Shown here piece by piece: positions 21,909 through 32,519 of a stretch of 64,000 nt of DNA. Positions within the stretch are counted from its first letter, which is position 1, and every line of letters starts with the position of its first letter. The DNA is from Prorocentrum cordatum (Eukaryota > Sar > Dinophyceae > Prorocentrales > Prorocentraceae). The notes below the pieces were generated by a model, which saw nothing but the letters and a program-made list of their open reading frames with translations, ran no database searches and had not been told where the DNA came from. The DNA lies in NCBI GenBank assembly GCA_963575745.1, contig CAUYUJ010002703.1, forward strand, positions 321,009-385,008, written 5' to 3'. The position numbers and the translations under genes were made by a program.

Positions 21909-22099
21909 GGACCTCCGATCGCTGTCCCCGAATACGCGCGGCTCCCCAAATGAAGGCGATGTAAAAAAATCACCAACCTCAACAGAGCCCGAGTGGCGGC
22001 GAGACGGAGGGCAGACGCCCGCGATGAAGAACTCTGGGACGCGGCGGGGTGGGCGAAGCGATTCGATACTTCTCTTCGTGGCGGATTCCCCCCATAAAA

Positions 22100-22235
22100 T
22101 TGTCATCTCTTCGGGGGTCGGTCGACTTTTGCTTCCGCCGGCTCCCGCCGGCCTTCGGCCAGCTTCCGCAGGCAGAGGCTGCCTCGTTTTGCTTCCGCTG
22201 CCTTCCGCCGACCTCCCTCCCGCCGCAGAAGAGAT
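22100..22235 (+). repeat. TTTTGCTTCCGC direct repeats
   Basis: TTTTGCTTCCGCCGG and TTTTGCTTCCGCTGCC recur about 60 bp apart, with further CTTCCG words between. No gene is seen in 21910-22303. Confidence 0.5.
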
Positions 22236-22303
22236 GGCCACTACTGCAATCCTCGAAGGCAAGACCCTTTGTGGAACGCCCCTCTTCAAGGAACGCATCA
22301 CTA

Positions 22304-22508
22304 GGCACTAGGGGCACAAAAAATGACATAAACATAAAAACTGAGAGGTCCGCGCGGATTTCTCGGATCGGCGCTGGACCCCCCTCCCTGGCGCGCGGAG
22401 CGCGCCAGGGGCGGCGCCGGAGGCGCCGCCGGGGGGGCCCCAGCGCCGATCCGAGAAATCCGCGCGGACCTCTGAGTTTTTATGTTTATGCCACTTTTTG
22501 TGCCCCTT
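22304..22508. mobile_element. Foldback (palindromic) element, near-perfect
   Basis: Two arms of about 75 bp are almost exact reverse complements. The left arm runs through CATAAACATAAAAACTGAG and GGTCCGCGCGGATTTCTCGG. The right arm mirrors it and ends in a GTTTATGCCACTTTTTGTG-type terminus. The loop is GC-rich (GGCGCGCGGAGCGCGCC). ATCACTA occurs on both sides (22297-22303 and 22509-22515), a possible target-site duplication. There is no ORF, so it would be non-autonomous. Confidence 0.75.
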
Positions 22509-22599
22509 ATCACTACCACACCTTCTTGCTCCTCCGGCCAGGCAGGCCTGACGGTCGGCTCCCCCGCCGCTGCCGCCGGCGTCTCCAAGCTTGGCGGCC

Positions 22600-22850
22600 T
22601 GGTGCTCCGCCTGTGTGGCGCCGCCCCGGCGGGGACCGACGCCGCCGTCGCCGTCGCCGTCGCCGTCACCGCGGCTGCGGTCGCCGCCGCCGCCGTCGTC
22701 GACGCTGCCAGATTACGTCGTCGTCGTCGTCGCCGCTGCTGTCGCCGTCCCCACATTGAGCCCATCGTCGCTGCCCGGTTGGGATGCCGTCGTCATCACC
22801 GTCGCCATTGTAACCCGAGTCGTAGTCGCCGTCCCCGTCGTTGGAGTGCT
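22600..22850 (+). repeat. GTC/GCC trinucleotide region
   Basis: GCCGTC and GTCGTC runs without a long pure tract. Frames encode Val-Ala or Ser-Pro strings. Confidence 0.7.
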
Positions 22851-22854
22851 CTGG

Positions 22855-23110
22855 GGAGGGGGGGGGGAGGGCACGGATGAGTGGTGGGCGAGCGGGGAGC
22901 GGGGGAGCATGAGCGGAGGGAGTAGGAGCGGGGTGGGAGCGGGGAGCAAGGGAGGCAAGAGGAGTAGCAGCAGGACAATACGGAGGAGGAGGAGGAGGAG
23001 AAGGATGAGGAGGAGAATGAGGTGAACGAGGAGGAGAGGGAGGAGGATGATATTAACGAGAAAGAGGGGAAGAAAAAGAGGAAGAGGAGGAGGAGGAGCA
23101 GGAGCCGCGA
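22855..23110 (+). repeat. Purine-rich GGA/GAG region
   Basis: GGAGG and GAGGA repeats with GAGC interruptions. 23111-23929 follows with no recognised gene. Confidence 0.7.
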
Positions 23111-24544
23111 AACCTCTGTGCGCTCTGCTCGCGCGGCCAACTAGAGACCAAGAGCAGGCGTGCGAAAGCGATCGAGAACGCCCCCTCCTCCTTCCCTACT
23201 CCTCCCTCCCCTCCCCCTCCTCCACCTGTGCTACGATTGGTGGGTACTGGAAACAACATGCGTCATTGTGTGTACACGGTGGCACCGAACACTGCCGTCA
23301 GTGGCAGTGGTGGCACCAGCCCCTCCTCCAGCCGACTGGAGCGAGCATCGAGTACTCTCTCACGCATGTCTAGACATGGCTACCAATGAGCAGAGCGAGG
23401 TTGCAGTGGTATGGGTCTTTCTGCCTAAGATGTGGGCTGCATTCGCCGTGACGTCTGCGAAACACATCGCAGTCAACACACGGAATCATCTCAAAGAGGC
23501 CCAGGCTTTTGGACGCAATCTCTCGCCGAGGTGGGAGGACGCTCGCTGCGAGATCAAGGACGATACGGATACGCAAGTCATAGCAGAGGGATGACAATGG
23601 CTGGCCGCGAGTCTAACCACTTTTGCTAAATTGTACCAGGGGGTTGATTGCGTGGAGGAATGCTCAATCGAGACTGACAGCTTCCATCCAGTGCAGTATC
23701 ATGGGCAAGGGCTAAGTCGGCTATACAGCACAGCGGAACACGCTCGAGGCATCGTGAGGGCCAAGCCGATGGTTGTCAGCAAGATCGAGCAGATAACCGA
23801 AGACATTGCTGAGGGCTTTGAGGTGGCGTGGCAAGGCATAGAAAAATGAGTCCAGTCAACACTGGTCGGAATGGTGTGAGGAGTCAGCGCTGAGTGCAGC
23901 CAGAGCACTTCCCACATTAAATGAAGTCAAAGCCAATCCCAAACTAGCAGTTTGCCAAGGTCGAGCTAACGCAGGTGGTCCAGCCACAAAAGTTAAAAGT
24001 GAAGTGGAAGTGTGGCGTGCCCTTTGGCAAGACAGGGGGGAGGCACCACATGCTGGGGTGCCAGATCGTTCCACATGTCCACGGCTCGATCCAAGCGAGA
24101 TCAGTGAGATCATCCAGACTTGTCTGGCAATCACGGCTTCGAACTCTGTTCACTTGCACCCCAGACATGGTCTCATGATTGCTGAGATTGGGCTACTTCC
24201 AAAACAAATGTGCCGGATACAGATGCCGATGTTATGCAAGCCATCAGGTGGCAATCGATTGATACTTCTGTATGCGGCATGTACAGGGTCTGGCAACGAG
24301 CTCGCAAATGGATGGTCAGAGGGCTACATGATCAGCTAGAGCGAAGGTACTGGGGAACAACACAATGCAGGTCGGCACTCGACTGCGCTTGGCTGCAAAC
24401 TGCTCGTGCTGAGAATCATCCAGCTGAACATTTTGACCATGTCATGTGGGTCGTGGACTGGACAAAATGGTACGAATCAAATTGCTCGATAAGCTCAAGA
24501 TGAAGTTCATTCGTGCAGGAGCGCTGGTATACTAGACCAGTCTG

Positions 24545-25081
24545 GTGTGCAACACATGGCGCGGGCCACGGATCATCGGTTGGGCAAACATCACCCAACA
24601 CAGTCATTGTTTACACGATGTGGGCTGCCAGCTGGAGATGGAGACAGTGACCTTTCCACCAAAGTTCATGCTGCAAAGAAGTGCGAAGTGCCCGGCGGTC
24701 GGTTTTCTCAGCTACATCGACGACGCAACCATCAACAATTCGGTATGCTATTATGATATTGCAAAGTGTATGGCAATGAGTGCTAGGAGAGAGTCCAGGA
24801 GCACCTCAGGCCAAGCCAATGCCAGCATGAATCTCGACAAGGTGGCGCTGTCGGCATCATCTCAGAAGTTAGAGTCCGAGGCGTGCGACGAGGTAGGTTT
24901 CCCCAGGTTAATTGTGAACAAGAACGTGTCCTACCTGAAGGTGGACGAGGCTGCAGGGGCGACTCGATCCTCCAAGGGAGCCTGGGCTAAGCAAAAGGAG
25001 CGACATGAGGGTATAAGTCATAGGTTGAAACATGCTGTTGGTTCTTTGTTTTGTATAAAACATCGATGGTTTAAAAGGTAG
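24545..25081 (+). pseudogene. LINE RT palm fragment with YIDD
   Basis: A 178-codon frame. FLSYIDDATI carries a YIDD catalytic box. It is followed by a helix (KCMAMSARRESRS), a second conserved strand (MNLDKVALSASSQKLE) and a connection segment with basic residues. This matches the order of the LINE RT palm C-terminal half. The N-terminal half is in other frames upstream. It is part of the element at 23930-26850. Confidence 0.7.
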
Positions 25082-25647
25082 AGAAGACACCCCGTGCTCA
25101 AATATTTCTCGGGCTGGAATTGCCCCAACCAGCAATATCGGCGTCGGGGCTTCAGGTCTGAACCAGACCGACTGGGTTTCACACCAGAGGCTGCTGTGCA
25201 ACCCCGTATCCCCATCTCACGGGGGAGTTTCTCTCTGGGCGAAGCTGGTGCTTCTGGGGGACCAGAACTTCAAGATGCCAGTACCACAAGCAACCCATTG
25301 GTGCAGAATGATCTGGCTTGCCTCCGCCCAGCCCGAGAACGCCATAGCCACAATGAGTGAGCTCCCTAGATTGTGGGGCTCTGCCAAGCCTATGAAAGGT
25401 GGCTCGTGGGATTCCAGTCGAGGGCCCCTGCGTCGTGCTGTTGTTGTTCTTCAGAGGGCTGGGTGGAAAGACGTATGGCCTTCGGAGTGGAGCGACCACA
25501 ACGGTCTCGGCGTTCAGATTGATCGAACGCCTCCGACCGACCCTTCTGGCTGACATGCCAGAGTCAGGAATCCAACGTTCGGGGCCACATGCCAGGGCTT
25601 TAAGCGTGCATGTCAAGTTGTTGATCCAATGCTGTGCATGTAACTGA

Positions 25648-26094
25648 GTGTGGACCACTGAGAGAAGTCTGTTGGCGGGGTATGCGACGGACGGTCTTTG
25701 TGAGTGCGGAATGGTCGACACACCCTACCACCGGCTGCACCAATGTTCTAAAGATGATGCAATCCAAGCCAGGCAAGAGGCTGAGGTCACGTCCGGGCGC
25801 ATTGCCGCTGCGCTGGAGACTCCGAACCTTGAGGGGCTTCACTCGCAGCGTGTTTGTTTATCCTGCCAGAGGGTTGCCGAAGCCATCGACGTCCTCCAGT
25901 GCATAATTGTCTTATGTGCGGGGGCGACCCGCTGGATTTGGACCCTGAAAAGATTGTCGGTCTTTCGAGCAGGTCTTGAGGCTCGTGTCGGCTGGCTCTT
26001 GCCTCACGGCCCCCTCTTGCGTGCCCTGCAGACAGCTGCCTGGGCAACAGGGGTCTGCGAGAGAGCGGCCAGAAGGCAGAGCCCGTCGCAGTGA
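25648..26094 (+). pseudogene. LINE zinc-knuckle segment
   Basis: A frame with SLLAGYATDGLCECG followed by DTPYHRLHQC, giving a C-x-C...H-x4-C pattern. In dinoflagellate LINE proteins this motif precedes the RNase H-like domain. Remnants of that domain follow here at about 26100-26570. Confidence 0.6.
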
Positions 26095-26849
26095 CGAGGG
26101 GGGGGTGCACGGCATTTCCCCTCACACGCCAGCTACAGCGGAGCAAAACAAGTTGGCACTGCACCGTGTGGTCCAGTGGCCCACCGCCCCGCCGTCCCCA
26201 GGGGCTGAGTGCAAGTCCGCGATAAAAAAACATGCACCCAGAGGAAGCGCGCAGCAGAGGTTGGCCGCCAGCTCCAGTGTCTTCGCACGCCCTCGAAGGC
26301 ACGAATCTCATTCAGGAGGTAGGGCATGTCAACGCCCATCGTTCCCAGGGGGTCATGGCTGCCTGGTCCTAGCTCGAGCGTGAATTTGCGGCTGCCAACT
26401 CAGTGGTCGACCAGCATGCCAAGCAGGCTCTTCGTCACCATGAAAGCGCGGACCCTCACTTCCTGTCATCTCTTGGGCTGGCCGCTGAGCGAGCCAAGAA
26501 TTTCTGTAACTTGGCAGCGGCGGTGCTGCCGCTGTCTACGAACGATCTCAGGTGGCAACGCCCTCCCTGACCCCCCACCCCGAGACAGGTCTTCCAAGCT
26601 GCGACTGGACGGGCCCGCAGGCTTTCACGGCAAGAAGTGCCTGCAGCGGGAGGGAAACAGTTAGAGCAGTCAGGTGTGCAAGGATGTCGCGGAGTCCCTA
26701 GCTTTGCAGGGCAGCTTCTCCAGGATCCGTCCTACGAGCAGCGAAGGGCGGCTCTACTGGAGCGTATCCGTAGATGTGAAACATCCAAGCGACGAGGCCA
26801 CCTTCGACTCCTGTCCATCCAGAGCCCCGTGATCACCGCGACGTAAGGA

Positions 26850-27345
26850 GGATGCCAGCCACCAGGGAGGGGAAGGGAGAAGGGAGGATGCAGGAAGAGG
26901 AGGGAGGGGCTACAGCGAGGAGACAGAGGAAGGAGGGGGCCGCCAAGGAGGAGGGCACCTGCGAGGGAGGAGGGAAGAGGGAGGACGGCGGAGGAGAGTG
27001 GACAAGACGGAGGAAGGAGGGGTACGCATGAGGAAGGACAAGGATGGCCGCCAGGGAGGAGGAGGGAGGACGGGGGAGGACGCAGGAGGAGGGAGAACGG
27101 CGCCGGGAGGAAGAGAAGGGAGGGGCTGCAGCGAGCAGGCAGAGGAAGGAGAGGGGTGGGGGCCGCCGAGGAGGGAGGCATCTGCCAGGGAGGAGGAGGG
27201 AGGACGGCGGATGAGAGAGGACAAGGAGCAGGACGGAGGAGCATGCACGAGGAGGGAGAAGGACGGCCTCCAGTAGGAATGAGGGAGCACGGAGGAGGAA
27301 TGAGGCGGGCGCAAGAGGAGGAGGAGGAGGGAGAGAGAAGGAGAA
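26850..27345 (+). repeat. GGAGGA low-complexity region
   Basis: Purine-rich imperfect repeats (GGAGGGAGGACG, AGGAGG). Minus frames give Leu/Pro/Ser strings. No gene. Confidence 0.8.
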
Positions 27346-27654
27346 GGGATGGGGTACGACGAGGAAGACGGGTAAGAAGAGAGGAGCGGCCTGCTCACCG
27401 CCTTCCTGTCTGTGAGACGTTGTCGTCGTGGTCGGCTCTGTCCCTCATCGGAGCCGCCGCCGCCGTCGTCGCACCCGTCGTCCACTGGGATTCGCTTTCG
27501 CTCCCAGGCGCTCACAGCCAGACGCTCGCAGCGAGACGTGCCAGCGAGTGGGTATGCACATCTGGGGATCTCTGACACCCCCTCGGGAGGGCTCCGATGG
27601 CCGCCCCATGACAACGCTCGGCGATCCCGCGCGCGCGACTGGGGGAACCAAACA

Positions 27655-27795
27655 GGTACCGATACCGCTACTCCCCTGACCTCTTCCGGAGTGCGTTCTG
27701 ACCTGAATTTCGAGGCGCATCTGGCAGTGGCGACGAGGGCCTCCCAGGAGGCCCCAAAAAGGCGAACAGGAGGGAAAAGTGGCGGTATCGGTACC
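27655..27795. repeat. Short inverted-repeat element
   Basis: GGTACCGATACCGC at 27655-27668 is the exact reverse complement of GCGGTATCGGTACC at 27782-27795. The interior of 113 bp is non-repetitive. It could be a small non-autonomous element with 14-bp inverted ends. No second copy is seen in the window. Confidence 0.55.
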
Positions 27796-27844
27796 TTTTC
27801 CTCGTCTGAACGGGGAGCTACTGACCCAGAGCAATCCAAACCCG

Positions 27845-27945
27845 GATCAGTCGGACTTTGCAGGATCCTGCAGGATCCTGCACGCTAGCCAGGGTTAATG
27901 CAACCATGGCTCTGCAGGATCCTGCAAGATCCGGCGCGCTGGCTG
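27845..27945 (+). repeat. GGATCCTGCA repeats
   Basis: Four to five copies of (A)GGATCCTGCA. One variant is AAGATCCGGCGCG. Confidence 0.8.
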
Positions 27946-28084
27946 ACTCCAGTTTGCGTTGACCCCCGTCTGAAGGCTCCCGAAACGAGGGAAGGGTGCG
28001 AGAGGAATGACCCCGCTGTGGCTAGGGCGGGTCAAGAGCCATTGACCGCCCCTCCTCCCTGCCTGGTGGGCGGGCGGTGGCCGG

Positions 28085-28365
28085 ATTGTCCCGCGGTGGT
28101 GTCCCGTCGCTGTCCCGTTGGTGTCCCGTCGGTGTCCCGTCGGTGTCCCGTCGGTGTCCCGTCGGTGTCCCGTCGGTGTCTCGTCGGTGTCCCGTCGGTG
28201 TCCCGTCGGTGTCCCGTCGGTGTCCCGCCGTGGTGTCCCGTCGGTGTCCCGCCGTGGTGTCCCGATGGTGTCCCGTGGTGTCCCGTGATGTCCCGCGGTG
28301 TCCCGCCGCGGTGCCCCGTGGCGTCCCGTGGTGTCCTGCGGTGTCCCGTGGTGTCCCATGGGATC
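28085..28365 (+). repeat. GGTGTCCCGTC minisatellite
   Basis: About 25 copies of an 11-bp unit, GTGTCCCGTCG, with occasional CCGTGGT variants. Frames encode Arg-Cys-Pro-Val or Gly-His-Arg-Arg strings only. Confidence 0.95.
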
Positions 28366-28550
28366 GATATCGAGATCGATAGTCGATAGTGAGATCCAAA
28401 GTGAGATCGATCGTGAGATCGATATTGAAAAGAATAGGGAAATCGATTGTCAGATCGGTAGTGCGACCGGGTGTGCGATCGATACTGAAATCGACAGTGA
28501 GATCGACAGTCAGATTGATCATTGGATCGATCGTGAGATCGATTGCGTGA
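28366..28550 (+). repeat. GATCGATAGTGA repeat
   Basis: About 14 imperfect 12-bp units (GAGATCGATAGT, GAGATCGATCGT), rich in GATC and ATCGAT palindromes. They directly abut the preceding minisatellite. Confidence 0.85.
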
Positions 28551-28794
28551 GGCGTTGGTTCCTCTCCCCCCCGACCCTCCTTGTCACCCGAGGGGTGGTC
28601 GCATAGGTACGGATGCCAATTCCTCCTCTGAGCGAAGGCGCCTCCTTCCGCTGGTCCAGCGCGCTCCTGGTCTCGCGCAGCGTGGCCTCGGCTGGGGGGC
28701 AGTTGTCGCGGGCGTTGCCCGGGGCGGGGGGGGAAGGCGCCCCAGCGAGTGAGTGGGCGAGGGGGAGAGGAGGAGCGAGGAGCGAGGAGGAGCG

Positions 28795-28905
28795 AGGAAC
28801 AGGAGGAGGAGGAGGAGGAGGAGGAGGAGGACCAGTGTAAACCCAGGAGGAGGAGGAGGCGAGGAGGAGGAGGAGGAGGAGGAGGAGGAGAAGGAGGAGA
28901 ATACG
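28795..28905 (+). repeat. (GGA)n tract
   Basis: Two GGA arrays separated by CCAGTGTAAACCCA. Confidence 0.9.
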
Positions 28906-29189
28906 CCCTCCCTCCAAACTCCCTCTCTATAGGCCCCTATAATGGTTCATTGTTACTGAGGGAACTGCCTCCTCGGAGGACAACCGTTTGAAGACCCTGA
29001 AGCGCGCCAAGACATTCCAACGCCACGGATCAACCTGACTGTTGCGTCTTGGCGATTCTGAACCGTGCCAGAACGCCATTCCTAGGAATTGAACACCGCG
29101 AGCCAGCATAACTTGTTCACCCCCATAAGCCTGAATCCTTCCAACATACCATTATGGTACATTGTTCATGGGATACCGTTAAACTCTTG

Positions 29190-29525
29190 CAAATGTTTAA
29201 GATGAGCGTGCGCGACGCCAAGGCGAGCCACATTTTGAAAAGGAACCGCCCTCAATCCGTGAAGCTCCTGCAATGTTTACGACTAGTGTTCGCGGCGCTG
29301 AGACGAGAACATCATTTTGAAAACGACTCGCCCTCAGTCCATGAAGCTCTTACATGTTTCTAAAACGAGTGTGCACGGCGCTAAGGCGAGAGCCACATTT
29401 TGAGAACGGCCCGCCCTCAATCCGTGAAGCTCTTGCGAACGTTTAAGAAGAATATGCGCGGCGCTATGGCGAGAGCCACATTTTGAAAACCACCCGCCCT
29501 CCATCGGTGAACTACTGTCAATTTG
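29190..29525 (+). repeat. About 82-bp tandem repeat, four copies
   Basis: Four imperfect copies begin near 29191, 29272, 29354 and 29439. Each has a TGTTTAAGA-like start, then GCG(G/A)CGC(T/C)(A/G)AGGCGAGAGCC, ACATTTTGAAAAC, CGCCCTCAATCCGTGAAGCTC and TGCAA. Copies differ at about one base in five. The interval 28906-29189 holds no recognised gene. Confidence 0.85.
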
Positions 29526-29634
29526 AAAACGCCAGAACCATAAATCATGAGCAAGTGCCAGGCGAAACGCCAGGCTCGACCGAAACACTGGCCTCTGGGT
29601 GCGGCAGGGAGAAGTTATTTCTAAGGAGAATGAA

Positions 29635-29945
29635 AAAGGAGCGAGGAACGACGAGCGAGGAGGAGCGAGGAGCGAGGAGGAGCGAGGAGCGAAGTGGTGG
29701 TGGTGGTGAACGGTAGCATGCACGTCAAGTTGTGCTCACATGCATACACTCTGAGGGGCGAGGAGTAAGGAGCAAGGAGCGAGGATGAAGAGGAGGCGGA
29801 GGAGGAGGAGACATCGGCGGAGGAGGAGGAGGAGAAGGAGGAGACGGAGGAGGAGGAAGGTGACGAGGAGAAGGAGGAGGAGGAGGAGGAGGAGGAGGAG
29901 GAGGAGGAGGAGGAGTAGGAATGAGGAGACGGAGGAGGAGGAGTG
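29635..29945 (+). repeat. GAGGA / GAGCGAGGA repeats
   Basis: GAGCGAGGAGGAGC units at 29640-29700 and a GGA tract at 29785-29943. Confidence 0.9.
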
Positions 29946-30284
29946 AGTGACTGGGGAGTGACTGATGGGCACCACGTGCCGTCCCTCAAGGCCCCTGGAG
30001 TGCAGAAGGACACGGGCCTTCGCACGTCCAGGGCAGCACGCTCGGCGCAGGAGGAACACGAGACTCCGCACCGAGCCGAGGCGCAGGAACACGAGCCTCC
30101 GCACCTCGAGGGGCGCAGGAGGAACACGAGCCTCCGCGCCCTCGCCACGCTCAGCCCAGCATGATGTGGCCGCCGAAGACGAGCGCGACGCACTAGCTGA
30201 GCAACCCGAGTACTGGAACGCAGACTTGTCCCCCAACACGTAGGCCACCGCTGCACATCGGCCTCCCTGAGGTCGCAGCAGTGG

Positions 30285-30893
30285 TCACTTCACCACAAAG
30301 CTGGCACAGTCGAAGATGCCCTCGTCGAAGGCTTGCTGGATGGCCTCGTCTACGGCCTCCTGGGTACTCGCCAGCTGCTTGTGGAGGGCGGCCACCTCCT
30401 GGGCCGCCCTTTGGATGTCGCGGAGCTTCTCAGGATCCTTCTAGCAGTACTCGAGCCAGGCGCGTGTGGAAGGAATCGCTTCCTCCAGGCGCTCCTGGTC
30501 CGAGCCCGGACTGCTGCTGGCGGCTGCACGGAGGGTCGCGCCAGCACGGCGCCTGCCCCTCTGCCTCCGCTTCGCTTCCTTCCCATCCTTCGGGAGGGCT
30601 GCAACTCCTTCACCAAAGAGCGCACGCTCCGCAACGTTCCTGATGGCCTTGTCCTCGCCCGTGAGGTTCACCTTTACCTCGTCATGGGCCGCGCGGACCT
30701 TCGCACCGATCACGGGCTTGATCATCTCGATCCTCGCCTCGATCTCCTCCAGGACCTCCTTCTCGTCGGCCGCCTGGGCAGACACCGCACGACCAGCACG
30801 CCAGAGGGCGACCGCCGTGGCCGCCACAACCTGGCGAGAGCCGCCCGCTCGAACCACAGCGCCGAGCAGCGCCTCCGCCAATGCATCGGACAT
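30285..30893 (-). pseudogene. Spliced-leader-tagged processed pseudogene, unknown protein
   Basis: An intronless minus-strand frame of 203 codons beginning MSDALAEALLGAVVRAGGSR and ending ASFVVK. It is interrupted by one in-frame TAG at 30441-30443. The N-terminus is Ala/Val-rich. The middle is charged and helical (DEKEVLEEIEARIEMIKPVI). A basic run (KRRQRGRRRAG) follows, then a C-terminal heptad-like segment (QEVAALHKQLASTQEAVDEA). The family is not recognised. A dinoflagellate spliced leader with one mismatch lies 46 bp upstream, so the copy came from a trans-spliced mRNA. The stop codon makes it a likely pseudogene. Confidence 0.65.
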
Positions 30894-30939
30894 GGATGAG
30901 AAACCGCGGCCAGCTCAAACCTGGGAGAGGCAAGCGGCT

Positions 30940-30961
30940 CTTGAGCCAAAATGGCTCCGGT
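30940..30961 (-). other. Relict dinoflagellate spliced leader
   Basis: On the minus strand this reads as the 22-nt dinoflagellate leader (starts ACCGGAGCC, ends TTTTGGCTCAAG), with one substitution, G for T, in the CCGTAGCC part. It lies 46 bp upstream of the ATG at 30893. Such relics mark genomic copies of reverse-transcribed, trans-spliced mRNAs. Confidence 0.85.
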
Positions 30962-30964
30962 CGG

Positions 30965-31365
30965 AGGAGGAGAAAGAGGAGGAGGAGGAGGAGGAGGAGG
31001 AGGAGGAGGAGGAGGAGGAGGAGGAGGAGGAGGAGGAGAGAGGAGGAGGAGGAGGAGGGAGGGAGGGATGAAGGAGGGAAAAGGAGGAGAAGGAGAAGCG
31101 AGAAGGAGGAGCGAGGAGGTGGTGGCGACGAGCGAGGAGAGAGGAGCGAGGAGGAGGAGGAGGAGGAGGAGGACGAGGAGCGGAAAGGAGGAGCGAGGAG
31201 CAGCGAGGAGGAGCGAGGAGCGAGGAGCGGAGAGCGAGGAGAAAAAGGATCTGGAGGAGAAGGAAGAGGAGGAGGAGGAGGAGGAGGAGGTGGAGGAGGA
31301 GGAGGAGGAGGACGACGAGGAGGAAGAGGAGGAGGAGGAGGAGGAGGAGGAGGAGGAGGAGGCTA
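30965..31365 (+). repeat. (GGA)n-rich tract, 400 bp
   Basis: Mostly GGA/GAG, with GAGCGA and AAGGA interruptions. The relict leader abuts its left edge. 31366-31980 shows nothing recognisable. Confidence 0.95.
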
Positions 31366-31982
31366 GGTGTGGCGGGGGGGGGGGAGAGGAGACCACCCGG
31401 CATCTCAGGAACTCCCCCTCCGCCCCCCCCCCCCGCGCCATCCCCTTGTCTTGTGCGCGCCACCCGCGGCCGGGTCCTGGCGTGCCCGCGTCCCTGCCTC
31501 CCCGCACATACCTGGCCAGTCGGCCCACTTGCAGGCGCGGACGCACGGCTCGGCGTCGGTGGTGAGCCCGCGCCGACACGACAAGAACCTGCACGCGCGG
31601 CAGAGGCAATCCGCACGCGCGTCCGAGCGAAACCGGGGCACGAGGTCGGGAATGAGCCCACATGCATGAGAGAGAGGAGGGAAGGCGGGCGGCCGCAGAG
31701 AGGGAGGAACAGGTAGGCGCGGGGCCCGCTCACGCGGCGCTGCAGCGCTGAAGGGCGGGGAGCGGCCTGGCCGGGGTCCATGCTTGCAGCGGCTGTGGGG
31801 CGGCGTCGCAGTGGGGGCCGGCAGCCAACCTGCGCCATACAGGCCTGGTAAAAAAATCAGCGGACTTCCATGCCACGTTCAACTGCCAATGCCCCTACCA
31901 CACGTTCAATGATGGCGGTGGGCGGAATGAGCTGCACTTCGGCCGATGGCCTGCCTGCCCAGGCGCACACACGGACGCACGG

Positions 31983-32052
31983 CAAGGTGGTGGTGGTGGT
32001 GGTGGTGGTGGTGGTGGTGGAGGTGGTGGTCGTGGTGGTGGTGGGGGTGGGC
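31983..32052 (+). repeat. (GGT)n microsatellite
   Basis: About 22 GGT/GTG units with three interruptions. Confidence 0.9.
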
Positions 32053-32157
32053 CAGAGGAGGTCGAAGTGAGACAGCCGCAGCTCAAACTCCGTCCCGGGA
32101 CCCCTCCCGGGGTCCGACCGTACCAGCCTTCCGAGACGTGCGGGGCTCCCCCTCGCT

Positions 32158-32350
32158 GCTCCTCCTCCTCCTCCTCCTCCTCCTCCTCCTCCCTCCCTCC
32201 CTCCCTCCGTCCCTCCCTCCCTCCCTCCCTCCCTCCCTCCTTCCTCCTCCGCCTCCGTCTCCTCATCCGTCTCCTCCTCCGTTTCCTCATTCCTCCTCCT
32301 CATTCCTCCTCCTCCTCCTCCTCCTCCTCCTCCTCCTCCTCCTCCTCCTT
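32158..32350 (+). repeat. TCC and CCTC repeats
   Basis: A (TCC)n tract, a (CCCT)n-like tract and a second (TCC)n tract. The minus strand would read poly-Glu. A heptad-like segment lies directly 5' of it on that strand (32400-32490). Confidence 0.9.
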
Positions 32351-32519
32351 CGGCCGCGCTGCATCCGAGCGCCGCGGGCCGACGGGGCGGGCAGGCGATG
32401 GGGGCGCCTCCAGGGCGGCGCACCGCGTGACCTCGCCCTGGACCTGCTCCTCGAGGTCTTCGGCTTTCTGCACGGGTGGCCCGCGGGCCGCGGGAGGAGG
32501 GCGGGGAGGAGGGCGGGTT

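Larger units (their letters stand above)
23930..26850 (+). mobile_element. Decayed LINE (RT-zinc knuckle-RNase H)
   Basis: Plus-strand remnants in order. RT fingers are at about 24000-24340 (RLDPSEISEIIQTCLAI, then a LCKPSGGNRLI word). RT palm motif A-like text is at about 24340-24500 (SALDCAWLQTARAEN, VVDWTKWYES). A YIDD motif is at about 24710. The thumb and linker run to about 25080. A CECG...HRLHQC zinc motif is at about 25700. An RNase H-like region spans about 26100-26570 (TAEQNKLALHRVV, ECKSAIKK, then HAKQALRHHES), with a C-terminal tail to about 26845. Frames change many times. It is a dead copy, but more complete than the other two short relics. Confidence 0.75.

Noticed and set aside
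28085-28365. CRISPR-like array
   Set aside because: The units are 11 bp without spacers; this is a minisatellite in a eukaryotic genome.
29930-30972. 11-bp CGGAGGAGGAG as a firm target-site duplication of the second retrogene
   Set aside because: Both copies sit in GGA-rich DNA, where such matches are expected by chance. Kept only as a weak hint.
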